Positions 18,784-27,734 of a DNA stretch of 64,000 nt are shown here, piece after piece. This DNA is from JASLEW01 sp963732005 (GTDB lineage: Bacteria; Acidobacteriota; Thermoanaerobaculia; Multivoradales; UBA5704). The stretch spans positions 1,054,001 to 1,118,000 of the forward strand of contig CAVSXT010000005.1 in the NCBI GenBank assembly GCA_963732005.1, read 5' to 3'. The position numbers were made by a program, and so were the translations under genes. Positions within the stretch are counted from its first letter, which is position 1. Each line of letters begins with the position of its first letter. The notes below the pieces were generated by a model. The model was not told the origin of the DNA. It did no database searches and worked only from the letters and a program-made list of their open reading frames with translations.

Positions 18784-19256
18784 GCGTCCTTGCCGCCGGC
18801 GGCGCCGGGATGGATCAGGCTCTTGACCACGTCCATGAAGGCGTCGAGGTCCTCGAAGCGCCGGTAGACCGAGGCGAAGCGGACGTAGGCGACCTGGTCG
18901 AGCTTGCGCAGCCTTTCCATCACGAAGGCGCCGATCTCGTGGGTCGAGATCTCACGGTCTTCGCGGTCGTGCAGCATGGCCTCCGCCTCGGCGACGATGG
19001 CCTCGAGGCTGCGGGTGGCGATGGGCCGCTTCTCACAGGCCTTGCGCAGGCCGGAGAGCAGCTTGTTGGGGCTGAACTCCTCGCGCGAGCCGTCGTGCTT
19101 GACCACCATGTAGGGGATGGTGTCGATCTGCTCGTAGGAGGTGAAGCGCCGCCCGCAGCTCAGGCATTCCCGCCGCCGGCGAATGGTGGCGCCATCGCGG
19201 CTCTCGCGCGAGTCGACGACCCGGTCGCGGTTCTCGGAACAGAAAGGGCACTTCAT
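18780..19256 (-). CDS. nrdR: transcriptional repressor NrdR
   Basis: ATP/dATP-sensing repressor of ribonucleotide reductase genes. The 158-residue protein has the N-terminal zinc ribbon (CPFC near residue 3, CLSCGRRF near 32) and an ATP-cone starting near PYMVVKHDGSREEFSPNKL. Length and motifs are typical. A well-matched NrdR box lies upstream of nrdJ at 55962-55977, giving it a target in this window. The start ATG at 19256 lies 79 bases after the mglA-like stop. Confidence 0.95.
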   Translation of the reverse strand: MKCPFCSENRDRVVDSRESRDGATIRRRRECLSCGRRFTSYEQIDTIPYMVVKHDGSREEFSPNKLLSGLRKACEKRPIATRSLEAIVAEAEAMLHDREDREISTHEIGAFVMERLRKLDQVAYVRFASVYRRFEDLDAFMDVVKSLIHPGAAGGKDA

Positions 19257-19335
19257 GGCGGCTGGCGGCCTGGCGAGGACGATGCGGATCAGGAGGCGGG
19301 GAGGGGCGCCGGCGGCAGCTCGCAGCCCGGCGGCG

Positions 19336-20889
19336 TCACTCCTTCGCGTGCAGGGCGATGTTGATACGCAGCAGAAGCTTGTCGAGATCGGCCGAATCCT
19401 TGATCTCGACCTGCAGGTCGCGGACCGCGTCGACCACCCGATGCTGATCGTCCTCGACCTGGAAGCTCAGCAGGATGCGGCGGGCACGCGCCAGCTCGGA
19501 GCGCTTGAGCGTCATCTCGATGTTGCGGGAGAGCTCGGCGCGGCCGTTGCCGGCGGCGGCCTTGGTGTTGGCAGGGTGGGCAGGGTGGGCGGGAGGAGCG
19601 ATGGCTGGTGCCCCGCCCGCCCGCGAGGCGGTCCACGGCTGGCCCGCGCCGGCCGAGGAGGCCGGCTGCATGGCCTCGCGCCGCAGTTTCTCGAGCTCGC
19701 CCAGCACGTCGACCGAGCGGCTCTTGCCGGTGGAGGTCTTGGCAGGGGAGCGCGCGGGAGCCGGCGCCGCCGGTGCGGCGGTGCCCGCCGCGGCGAGGGC
19801 CGGGGCGGCAGCCAGGGGAGAGGCGGCAGCCAGGGCAGAGACGGCAGGCTGAGCAGGTAGGCCAGGGGCCGTGCCCCCCGGACTCGGCGGCGGCGCCGCC
19901 GGCGCGCTCGTTGCCGCTGGCGAGGCCTGACCGGGCTTGGCGGCCGGCGGCTGTTGCGCCGCCGCCGCCGGACCGGAAGCAACCCGTTGCGCCGGTGGTG
20001 CCTGGGGCAACCCCATCCCCGGGAAGGCGGCCGCCGCGGCGTCGCGGGACGGAGTGGCGGGCGAATCGGGCGCCGCGACGGCGGCGGTCGGGTGCGGGCT
20101 TCCCGGCGCGGTCGATGCGCCGGCTCCGGTCGGCGCGGGCCGCGCCGCCTGGGATCCGGGACTACCGGCAATGCCGGCATTTCCCTGGGCGCCGGCGGCG
20201 ACGGCGGCCGCCCCGGAGGCCCCGGCAGCCCCGGAGGAGGATGCCGGCGCGCCGGCATGGGACGCCGCCGACAGGCGCGCCGGCGCGTCCGCGCCGCTGC
20301 GTCCGAGGCGCTTCTTGAGCGCCAGCAAGGTGTGCTTCGAGATCCCCTTCAGGGTCTCGAAGACTCCCTGGCCGGAGACGGCGGAGGCTTCATACCAGGG
20401 CCAGCCTTGCCGGTTGACGGCGCGGTTCAGCTCTTCGACCGAGTAGATGTCGTTGAGGTCGCGCTTGTTGTATTGCAGCACCAGCGGCAGGGTCTCGACC
20501 GACAGGCCCATCTCCGCCAGGTTCTCCTCCAGGTTGCGAAACGAGTCGAGATTGGCCTGCATCATCGCGCGCTGCGAGTCGATGACGAAGACCACGCCGT
20601 CGACGCCTTTTAGCACCAGCTTGCGGGTGGTGTTGTAGAAAACCTGGCCGGGTACCGTATAAAGCTGGATCCGGGTGTTGAATCCTGCAATGGAACCGAC
20701 GTCCAACGGCAGCAGGTCGAAAAACAGGGTGCGGTCGGTTTCGGTCTCCAGCGACACCATCTCGCCGCGGGAGTCGTGGGTGGTATGGCCGTAGATGTAG
20801 TGGAGGTTGGTGGTCTTGCCGCACAGACCGGGGCCGTAGTACACCACTTTGGCCGCCATCTGCATCGTGCTGTAGTTAAAGAAAACCAT
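19336..20889 (-). CDS. mglA: MglA-like small GTPase with long C-terminal extension
   Basis: Residues 1-195 are a Ras-like GTPase of the MglA type, which sets polarity in gliding and twitching cells: MVFFNYSTMQMAAKVVYYG, P-loop GPGLCGKTT (19-27), the switch-region TVPGQVFYNTTRK and the guanine-specificity QYNKRDL. MglA is normally about 195 residues. This product has 517: an Ala/Pro/Gly-rich linker of some 250 residues, then a charged C-terminal segment of about 70 (SRNIEMTLKRSELARARRIL...) that looks structured. The ATG at 20889 gives the canonical MglA N-terminus. PilT and PilB occur elsewhere in the window. Confidence 0.88.
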   Translation of the reverse strand: MVFFNYSTMQMAAKVVYYGPGLCGKTTNLHYIYGHTTHDSRGEMVSLETETDRTLFFDLLPLDVGSIAGFNTRIQLYTVPGQVFYNTTRKLVLKGVDGVVFVIDSQRAMMQANLDSFRNLEENLAEMGLSVETLPLVLQYNKRDLNDIYSVEELNRAVNRQGWPWYEASAVSGQGVFETLKGISKHTLLALKKRLGRSGADAPARLSAASHAGAPASSSGAAGASGAAAVAAGAQGNAGIAGSPGSQAARPAPTGAGASTAPGSPHPTAAVAAPDSPATPSRDAAAAAFPGMGLPQAPPAQRVASGPAAAAQQPPAAKPGQASPAATSAPAAPPPSPGGTAPGLPAQPAVSALAAASPLAAAPALAAAGTAAPAAPAPARSPAKTSTGKSRSVDVLGELEKLRREAMQPASSAGAGQPWTASRAGGAPAIAPPAHPAHPANTKAAAGNGRAELSRNIEMTLKRSELARARRILLSFQVEDDQHRVVDAVRDLQVEIKDSADLDKLLLRINIALHAKE

Positions 20890-21051
20890 AGCAGCTTTAG
20901 CCCAAGGCGGATTTAGCCTAAGACGGGCTTCGCAGCATAGCATCCGACCCCAGGCGAATCAATCTCGCAAGGACCGCCCGCGGCCCAGTGGGTGGACCGG
21001 TGCGGGTCGGTTTCTGGGCGCACCACGGTTCCCCGCCGGGTGGCCGCCCGG

Positions 21052-21900
21052 CTAGTGGGCATGGTTTTCGGGGAGCTCGTCGAGCCAGGCGAGGAGCGCG
21101 CGGCGCTCCGGGCTCGCGGCCTCGCCGGCGGCGTGGCGCAGGGTCTCGCGGGCCAGCGCGATGGCCAGCGGCAGCCGCTCCGGGGAGCTGGTGCGCAGCG
21201 CCTCGAGGTGGCGCTCGCAGGTGGCGAGATCGCCGCGCGCCACCGGTCCGGTGAGGACCGCGGCGCCGCCTCCTGCCGCGATGGCCGCCGCCACGGTGCC
21301 GCGGGCGAGCTCGAGGTAGCCGCGCCCGACCTCCGGCGGCAGCCCGGCGTGCGCTGCCAGCTCCGCCGCGGCGGCCAGGAGGGTGGCGACGCCGCCGGCG
21401 GCCAGGGTGGCAGCGAAGTGATAGAGCTGCCGGGCGGCCGGCGGCACCTCTGCCGCCACGCCGCCCCAGGCCGCCGCCAGCCGGTGGGCGAGCCGCAGTG
21501 CGGCGGCCTCGCCGTCGAGGGCGAAGAACACCCCGTGCGCTTGCTCGGGATCGGCCAGCACGGCCGGGAACGCCTTCAACGGATGGAGCGCGCCGATCGC
21601 GGTGCCGGTTGCCCGCAACGGCGCCAGCACGGTAGCGTCGCGGCTACCCGAGGTGTGCAACGCGACCGACGCCTGGGGCCTGCCGGCGAGCTGCTGCGCG
21701 ACCGCGGCCAGCGCGCCGTCCGGGACGGCGATCAGCAGCAAATCCTGGCCCAGGCTGGCGAGATCGGGCGCTTCGCCGCGTGCGGCGGTGGCGACCAGCT
21801 CGCCCCCGGCCGCCACCGCCCACCCCGCGAGGCTGGTGCCGACCCGTCCTGGCCCCACCAGCGAAAAGCGCAGCCCGGCGAGAGGCGTGGAGATGGGCAC
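21052..21900 (-). CDS. Rossmann-fold/DUF2520 dehydrogenase-like protein
   Basis: A 282-residue protein with an N-terminal NAD(P)-type Rossmann motif (LVGPGRVGTSLAGW), then GALHPLKAFP and a helical C-terminal domain. This matches the DUF2520 family, related to ketopantoate and pyrroline-5-carboxylate reductases. Substrate is unknown; in several bacteria such genes neighbour pantothenate synthesis, which is not seen here. The GTG at 21900 puts the glycine motif about 13 residues from the start. It lies upstream of the mglA-like gene on the same strand. Confidence 0.8.
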   Translation of the reverse strand: MPISTPLAGLRFSLVGPGRVGTSLAGWAVAAGGELVATAARGEAPDLASLGQDLLLIAVPDGALAAVAQQLAGRPQASVALHTSGSRDATVLAPLRATGTAIGALHPLKAFPAVLADPEQAHGVFFALDGEAAALRLAHRLAAAWGGVAAEVPPAARQLYHFAATLAAGGVATLLAAAAELAAHAGLPPEVGRGYLELARGTVAAAIAAGGGAAVLTGPVARGDLATCERHLEALRTSSPERLPLAIALARETLRHAAGEAASPERRALLAWLDELPENHAH

Positions 21901-22078
21901 GGTGCCTACACTAGCCCTACAGGCTCGCCAAGTCGAACATCGCCCAAGCGCTGGGTCAGCGGCGTCAGCGACCAAGCTTGCGGACCCTGGTAGCGGGGGT
22001 ACAGGCCGGCCAACCGCTCCACCGTTACACTGGCTCCCAGCCCTGAAAAGGGGCGAAGCTTAGGCTCGAGGGAACATC

Positions 22079-22654
22079 ATGTCGAACGACGGTGGCGTCA
22101 TTGGAGTATCGGACCATGGCGGCTGGGCAGTGCTGGTGACGGTGGCGCGTGATGGGACGCTCCTCGACCGCCGCCGGGTGGAACTCGTGGGCGAGGGCCT
22201 GCCCAAGCTTCCGCACCACAGCGAAGGCCAAGGACTCCCGGTCGACGGGGCCGTGGAGTTGGTAGAGCGCGTGCGCGTGTCGGCGGAAGCGCACGCGGTA
22301 CTTGCCCTGGACGCCGTCACGATGGCGGTGCCGCGTATCCTTGGCGTCGCCCTTCGCAAGTGCCCACAGCTTCCGCCCACGATTGCCGAGCGCATCAAGG
22401 ACTACCGTGCGCAAAACGTTGCCGACTGGGTGATGTACCGAAAGGCCCTGGCCGCCGCGGCCGAGGCACGGGGTTGGCCCGTCCACTGGTACGACCCGAG
22501 AGGCGTATTGGGTGCGGCGCACCAGGCGCTGCGTGTCGAGAACTTCGACGCTCATTTCCTCCAGATGCGAAGGGCCGTCGGGCCGCCCTGGGACAAGGAT
22601 CACAAGCTCGCAATGGCGGCGGCCGTAGTCACGGCGAAGGCGTTTGTGGAGTAA
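22079..22654 (+). CDS. hypothetical protein, possible RNase H-like fold
   Basis: A 191-residue protein with no motif I can assign with certainty. It opens with a strand containing an Asp (GVIGVSDHGGWAVLV), has a second strand ending LALDAV, and ends WDKDHKLAMAAAVVTAKA. The order of strands and acidic residues is reminiscent of RNase H-like folds, but that is speculative. It lacks the Ala/Pro linkers of its neighbours. A GAGGGAA precedes the ATG at 22079. It stands alone between the DUF2520 gene and the hrcA promoter. Confidence 0.7.
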   Translation: MSNDGGVIGVSDHGGWAVLVTVARDGTLLDRRRVELVGEGLPKLPHHSEGQGLPVDGAVELVERVRVSAEAHAVLALDAVTMAVPRILGVALRKCPQLPPTIAERIKDYRAQNVADWVMYRKALAAAAEARGWPVHWYDPRGVLGAAHQALRVENFDAHFLQMRRAVGPPWDKDHKLAMAAAVVTAKAFVE

Positions 22655-22719
22655 GTTGCGGGACCTCGCCCTCGGCCGCCAAAGTGCGCTCCATCAATAG
22701 TTTGGGCGGCTCCTGCGGC

Positions 22720-22748
22720 TTGACTTCCAGGGCCTTTGCGGATAGCAT
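22720..22748 (+). promoter_or_regulatory. promoter of the hrcA operon
   Basis: TTGACT at 22720-22725 and TAGCAT at 22743-22748 with a 17-base spacer. The start point would be near 22755, inside the CIRCE operator, which is the usual arrangement for HrcA repression. Confidence 0.7.
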
Positions 22749-22751
22749 GCC

Positions 22752-22778
22752 TTAGCACTCTCACGCGGAGAGTGCCAA
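22752..22778 (+). promoter_or_regulatory. CIRCE operator (HrcA binding site)
   Basis: TTAGCACTC at 22752-22760, nine bases, then GAGTGCCAA at 22770-22778. The canonical element is TTAGCACTC-N9-GAGTGCTAA, so there is one mismatch. It lies 21 bases before the hrcA ATG and overlaps the predicted transcription start. Confidence 0.95.
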
Positions 22779-22798
22779 TCCTCGGAGGCGCTCGAGAC

Positions 22799-23896
22799 AT
22801 GGACACGCGGGAAGCGGACAGGCTTTCGCCTCGCGATCGAGAGATCCTCAGGGACGTCATCGCCACCTATATCCTGAACGCCGAGCCGGTGAGCTCGCGC
22901 TCGGTGGCCAAGCAGGGACGCCTGGGACTCTCGGCGGCGACCATCCGCAACGTGATGGCCGATCTCGAGGAATGGGGCTATCTCGTGCAACCGCACACTT
23001 CGGCCGGACGGGTACCGACGCCGGCGGCCTACCACATGTTCATCGAGTCGATGATGCAGGCCCGCAGAGTGCCGGCGCGCGAGCGCCGCTACATCGAGGA
23101 CAACCTGGCAAGCACCCCGGCCGACGCCGACCAGCTCATCGGCATCGCCTCTCACCTGCTGTCGGAGCTGTCGCAACAGGTCAGCATCGTGGTCGCGCCG
23201 GCGATCGGCGACACCGTGCTGAAGACCGTCGAGTTCGTACCGGTGGCAGAGCGCAAGGTGCTGTGCGTGGTGGTCTCGCAGGCCGGCTTCGTCGACAACC
23301 GGGTGATCGAAACCGAAGAGGAGATCCCGCGCCACGAGCTGACGCGGATCTCCAACTACCTCACCGAAAGCTACGCCGGCCAGACCCTGCGCGAGATCCG
23401 CGACCGCCTGCTGCGGCAGATGACAGAAGAGCGCCTGCAGGTCGATCACCTGCTCGCCCGCACCATCGAGCTGGCGCGGGAGGGCCTGGCCAGGGATTCG
23501 CAACCGGAGGTGCTGGTGGACGGCGCCTCGGCACTGCTGGCGCGCCCCGAGCTGGCCGACATCCAGCGGGTGCGCCGCATGTTCGAAGCGTTCACCGACA
23601 AAGCCCGCCTGGTGAGGATGCTCAACGATTGCATCCAGGGCGGCGGTGTGCGGGTCCTGATCGGCGCCGACAGCGCTCTGACCTCGGAGCTCGATTTCAG
23701 CCTGGTGGCCTCCTCCTACCGCGTCGGCGAGCAACCACTCGGGACGCTGGGGATCTTCGGCCCGTCGCGAATGGAGTATCACAAGATCATCCCGCTGGTG
23801 CATTATCTCGGTCACGCGCTGTCACGGGCGCTGTCCGATGCGTTTGCCGGAACGCCGCCGCAGGCAGCGCGCGGCAGGAGACAGGGAGATGCCTGA
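22799..23896 (+). CDS. hrcA: heat-inducible repressor HrcA
   Basis: Winged-helix repressor that binds CIRCE and is kept active by GroEL. The 365-residue product has the N-terminal HTH (DREILRDVIATYI... VSSRSVAKQGRLGLSAATIRN) and the HrcA core through LGTLGIFGPSRMEYHKIIPLVHYLG. GGAGG at 22784-22788 precedes the ATG at 22799. It is the first gene of the heat-shock operon and would repress itself and grpE-dnaK-dnaJ. Overlaps grpE by eight bases. Confidence 0.96.
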   Translation: MDTREADRLSPRDREILRDVIATYILNAEPVSSRSVAKQGRLGLSAATIRNVMADLEEWGYLVQPHTSAGRVPTPAAYHMFIESMMQARRVPARERRYIEDNLASTPADADQLIGIASHLLSELSQQVSIVVAPAIGDTVLKTVEFVPVAERKVLCVVVSQAGFVDNRVIETEEEIPRHELTRISNYLTESYAGQTLREIRDRLLRQMTEERLQVDHLLARTIELAREGLARDSQPEVLVDGASALLARPELADIQRVRRMFEAFTDKARLVRMLNDCIQGGGVRVLIGADSALTSELDFSLVASSYRVGEQPLGTLGIFGPSRMEYHKIIPLVHYLGHALSRALSDAFAGTPPQAARGRRQGDA

Positions 23897-24656
23897 GCAC
23901 ATCAAGGGACCGGGTCACCCGGGAGCCGCGACCGGCGCCGCGACGCCGGCGGCGCCGGATTTCCCGGAGATCATCCTCGACGAGCCGACCGGCGACATCG
24001 AGGCGGCGATGCGCGACGCCCTCTCGGCCGTGGAGGCGGTGGAGGCTACCGATCCTGCACCGCCGGCCACCGCGACCTCAGGGACCACGGGAACCCCGGC
24101 AACCCCGGGAAATACCGCTCCGCCGTCGCCGGGCACCGCCGCCGGGGAGCCGGAGGTGGAGACCCTGCGCCGGGAGATCGCCGACCTGCGCGACCGCTCC
24201 CTGCGGACCCTGGCCGACTTCGACAACTTCCGCAAGCGCGCCGAGCGCGAGCGCCAGGAATTCCGGCGCTATGCCCTGCTCGAGCCGCTGCGCGAGTTCC
24301 TGCCGGTGGCCGACAACCTCGACCGCGCCCTGCAGGCGGGCGGCTCGGCCGACGACCTGAAGCGCGGGGTCGAGATGATCCAGCGCCAGATGCAGGAACT
24401 GTTGCGCCGCTTCGGAGCGCGCGAGGTGGCGGCGGACGGCGAGGTGTTCAACCCCACCCTGCACGAGGCGGTGGCGCGTACCGAGAGCGATCGGGTCACT
24501 GTCCCGACGGTGACCGAGACCCTGGTGCGCGGCTACCTGCTGCACGACCGCCTGCTGCGGCCGGCGATGGTCAAGGTGGCGGTGCCGCCGGAGCCCGCGG
24601 CGCCGCCGTCGCGGCAGCCGGCCGACTCGCCGACCCCGAATGACTCCGGCCAGTAG
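23889..24656 (+). CDS. grpE: nucleotide exchange factor GrpE
   Basis: Releases ADP from DnaK. The 255-residue product has an Ala/Pro/Thr-rich N-terminal region (to about residue 85), then the long helix (LRREIADLRDRSLRTLADFDNFRKRAERE) and the beta-domain ending VTETLVRGYLLHDRLLRPAMVKV. All GrpE hallmarks are present; the N-terminal tail is longer than usual. The ATG at 23889 lies within the last codons of hrcA. Confidence 0.95.
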   Translation: MPEHIKGPGHPGAATGAATPAAPDFPEIILDEPTGDIEAAMRDALSAVEAVEATDPAPPATATSGTTGTPATPGNTAPPSPGTAAGEPEVETLRREIADLRDRSLRTLADFDNFRKRAERERQEFRRYALLEPLREFLPVADNLDRALQAGGSADDLKRGVEMIQRQMQELLRRFGAREVAADGEVFNPTLHEAVARTESDRVTVPTVTETLVRGYLLHDRLLRPAMVKVAVPPEPAAPPSRQPADSPTPNDSGQ

Positions 24657-24674
24657 CCGCCCGAGGCCAGCCCC

Positions 24675-26534
24675 TTGACCAAGATCCTCGGTATCGACCT
24701 CGGGACGACCAACAGCTGCGTCTCGATCGTGGAGGGCACCGAGCCCCGCGTGCTGACCAACCGCGAGGGCAGCCGCACCACCGCCTCGATCGTCGCCTTT
24801 GCCGAGGAAGGGGACCGGCTGGTCGGCCCGATCGCCAAGCGGCAGGCGATCACCAATCCCCAGAACACGGTGTTCGCGGTCAAGCGCCTGATCGGACGCA
24901 AGTACGGCGACCCCGAGGTGACCAAGGCGCGGGAGGTGCTCTCCTACCTGGTGGTGCGGGCGCCGAACGGCGACGTCAAGATCGAGATCCGCGACCGGCA
25001 GTACAGTCCGGAGGAAATCTCGGCGCTGATCCTGCGCGAGATCAAGGAATTCGTCGAGGAGGGCATGCAGGAGGAGATCACCGAGGCGGTGATCACCGTC
25101 CCGGCCTACTTCGACGACTCGCAGCGCCAGGCGACCAAGGACGCCGGCAAGATCGCCGGCCTCGACGTCCTGCGCATCCTCAACGAGCCGACCGCCGCCG
25201 CCCTCGCCTACGGCCTGGACCGCCGCGAGGACAACCGGATCATCGCGGTCTACGACCTCGGAGGCGGCACCTTCGACGTCTCGATCCTCGAGCTGTCGCA
25301 GGGCATCTTCGAGGTCCGCGCCACCGCCGGCGACACCTTCCTGGGCGGCGAGGATTTCGATCAGCGCATCATGGATTGGCTGATCGAGGACTTCCGCACC
25401 GAGACCGGCATCGAGCTGCGCGGCGACCGCATGGCGCTGCAGCGCTTGAAGGAGGCGGCCGAGCGCGCCAAGTGCGAGCTGTCGAGCGCCGACGACGCGG
25501 CCATCAACCTGCCCTTCATCTCCGCCGACATGTCGGGTCCACGCCACCTGGCGCGCACCCTGACCCGCGACCGCTTCGAGGCGCTGGTGCAAGACCTGGT
25601 GGCGCGCACCGAAGGCCCCTGCCTGGACGCGCTGCGGCAGGCCAACCTGCGGCCGGATCAGATCGACGAGGTGCTGCTGGTGGGCGGCCAGACCCGCACG
25701 CCGCTGGTCGCCGCCACCGTCGAGCGCATCTTCGGCAGCACTCCCAACCGCGAGATCAATCCGGACGAGGTGGTGGCGATGGGCGCCGCGATCCAGGGCG
25801 GCATCCTGCGCGGCGACATCAAGGACCTGGTGCTGCTCGACGTCACGCCGCTGTCGCTGGGCGTCGAGACGCAGGGCGGCCTGTTCACCAGGCTGATCGA
25901 GCGCAACTCGACCATCCCGACCAAGAACACCCAGATTTTCACCACCGTCGTGGACAACCAGGACACCGTGCGCGTCCACGTGCTGCAGGGCGAGCGGCAG
26001 CTGGCGAACCAGAACAAGTCGCTGGGGCGCTTCGAGCTGGTCGGGATCCCGCCGGCGCCGCGCGGCATCCCCCAGATCGAGGTCATCTTCGCCATCGACT
26101 CGAACGGCATCGTCAACGTCTCGGCCCGCGACCTCGCCACCAACCTCTCGCAGAGCATGCAGATCAATCCCGCCGGTGGGCTCTCCGAGAGCGAGGTGCG
26201 CCGGCTGGTGGACGAGGCCAACGAGCACTCCCACGCCGACGCCAAGCGCCGCGAGCTGCGCCAGCTCAAGAACCGCGTCGAGGGCCTGATCTACAGCAAC
26301 GAGCGGGTCTACACGCAGTTCCGGCCACTGCTGCCGGAGGGCTCGGCGCGCCGCATCCACGACGTGCTGCTGTCGGCCCGGTCGGCGCTCGGCAACGAGA
26401 CCCAGGCCGAGCTCGAGGCCGCCGTCTTCGATCTCAACTCGGTGGCGCAGATCCTCTCGGAGGTGATGCTTTCGAACGCCCGCGGCTCGTCGTCGTCCGG
26501 CCGCGGTTCACCGGCGGAACAGGAAAAAGGTTGA
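24675..26534 (+). CDS. dnaK: chaperone DnaK (Hsp70)
   Basis: ATP-dependent folding chaperone. The 619-residue product starts at TTG 24675 (MTKILGIDLGTTNSC). The ATPase domain carries DLGGGTFDVS and the linker region VLLDVTPLSLGVET, followed by the substrate domain and a helical lid. The C-terminus (SSGRGSPAEQEKG) is short, and lid sequence is more diverged from the E. coli pattern than the ATPase domain. Gap to grpE is 18 bases. Confidence 0.96.
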   Translation: MTKILGIDLGTTNSCVSIVEGTEPRVLTNREGSRTTASIVAFAEEGDRLVGPIAKRQAITNPQNTVFAVKRLIGRKYGDPEVTKAREVLSYLVVRAPNGDVKIEIRDRQYSPEEISALILREIKEFVEEGMQEEITEAVITVPAYFDDSQRQATKDAGKIAGLDVLRILNEPTAAALAYGLDRREDNRIIAVYDLGGGTFDVSILELSQGIFEVRATAGDTFLGGEDFDQRIMDWLIEDFRTETGIELRGDRMALQRLKEAAERAKCELSSADDAAINLPFISADMSGPRHLARTLTRDRFEALVQDLVARTEGPCLDALRQANLRPDQIDEVLLVGGQTRTPLVAATVERIFGSTPNREINPDEVVAMGAAIQGGILRGDIKDLVLLDVTPLSLGVETQGGLFTRLIERNSTIPTKNTQIFTTVVDNQDTVRVHVLQGERQLANQNKSLGRFELVGIPPAPRGIPQIEVIFAIDSNGIVNVSARDLATNLSQSMQINPAGGLSESEVRRLVDEANEHSHADAKRRELRQLKNRVEGLIYSNERVYTQFRPLLPEGSARRIHDVLLSARSALGNETQAELEAAVFDLNSVAQILSEVMLSNARGSSSSGRGSPAEQEKG

Positions 26535-26543
26535 TCTCGCGCC

Positions 26544-27665
26544 ATGGCGAAACGTGACTATTACGAAGTGCTGGGCGTCGAGCGCACGGTCGGCGGCGCC
26601 GAGATCAAGTCGGCATACCGCAAGCTGGCGATCAAGTATCACCCCGACCGCAACCCCGGCGACGCCGGGGCCGAGGAACGCTTCAAGGAAGCCTCGGAGG
26701 CCTACGAGGTGCTCTCCGACGGCGACAAGCGCGCCCGCTACGACCGCTTCGGCCACCAGGGCGTGGCGGGGGTGGGCAGCGGCGGCTTCGATCCCACCAT
26801 CTTTGCCGACTTCTCGGACATCCTGGGAGACCTCTTCGGCTTCGGCGGCGGCGGCGCCGGCGGGCGTCGCGGCGGCGCCGCCGGCGCCATGCGCGGCGCC
26901 GATCTGCGCTACGACCTCACGCTCTCCTTCGAGGAGGCGGTGTTCGGGGCCGAGATGGCGCTGCGCATCCCGCGCCTGGAGACCTGCCCGCGCTGCGCCG
27001 GCAGCGGCAGCGCCGACAAGGCGGCGCCCAAGGTCTGCTCGGCCTGCGATGGGCACGGTCAGGTGCGCTACAGCCAGGGCTTCTTCACCGTGGCGCGCAC
27101 CTGTCCGCAATGCCGCGGCGAGGGCCGGGTGATCGCCCATCCCTGCCCCGAGTGCCGCGGCGAGGGGCGCGTCGAGCGCGAGCGCTCGATCTCGGTCAAG
27201 ATCCCCGCCGGCGTCGACGGCGGCGCGCGCCTCCGGCTCACCGGCGAGGGCGAGCACGGCCGCCACGGCGGGCCGGCCGGCGACCTCTACGTGGTGCTGG
27301 CGGCCAAGCCGCACAAGCAGTTCCGCCGCGAGGGCGCCAACGTCCACTCGCGGATGACGATCGGCTACGAGCAGGCGGTGCTGGGCACCACGGTCGAGGT
27401 GACGACCCTGCGCGGCAAGGCGCCGCTCGAGGTGCCCCCCGGCACCGCCTACGGGCGCGACTTCCGGCTGCGCGGCGAGGGCATCGACCGCCTCGACGGC
27501 AGCGGCCGCGGCGATCACCTGGTGAGTGTGCAGATCGAGGTCCCCAACGCGCGCGATCTCTCCGAGGAGGAGCTGCAGCTGCTGCGCCGCCTGGCCGAGC
27601 TGCGCGGCCACCCGGTGCGTGAGGACAAGACGGTGCTCGATCGGGTCAAGAACCTCTTCGGATAG
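26544..27665 (+). CDS. dnaJ: co-chaperone DnaJ (Hsp40)
   Basis: Stimulates DnaK ATPase and delivers clients. The 373-residue type I DnaJ has the J domain with HPD (KYHPDRNPGD), a Gly-rich region (FGGGGAGGRRGG) and four CxxCxGxG-type zinc motifs (CPRCAGSG, CSACDGHG, CPQCRGEG, CPECRGEG). Nine bases after dnaK. Confidence 0.97.
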   Translation: MAKRDYYEVLGVERTVGGAEIKSAYRKLAIKYHPDRNPGDAGAEERFKEASEAYEVLSDGDKRARYDRFGHQGVAGVGSGGFDPTIFADFSDILGDLFGFGGGGAGGRRGGAAGAMRGADLRYDLTLSFEEAVFGAEMALRIPRLETCPRCAGSGSADKAAPKVCSACDGHGQVRYSQGFFTVARTCPQCRGEGRVIAHPCPECRGEGRVERERSISVKIPAGVDGGARLRLTGEGEHGRHGGPAGDLYVVLAAKPHKQFRREGANVHSRMTIGYEQAVLGTTVEVTTLRGKAPLEVPPGTAYGRDFRLRGEGIDRLDGSGRGDHLVSVQIEVPNARDLSEEELQLLRRLAELRGHPVREDKTVLDRVKNLFG

Positions 27666-27734
27666 TGTCCTGCCTGCACCCTGTCCGCCGCTCGTCCGCT
27701 GGTCAGCGCGTCTGATCGTGTGATCGCCTGATCG

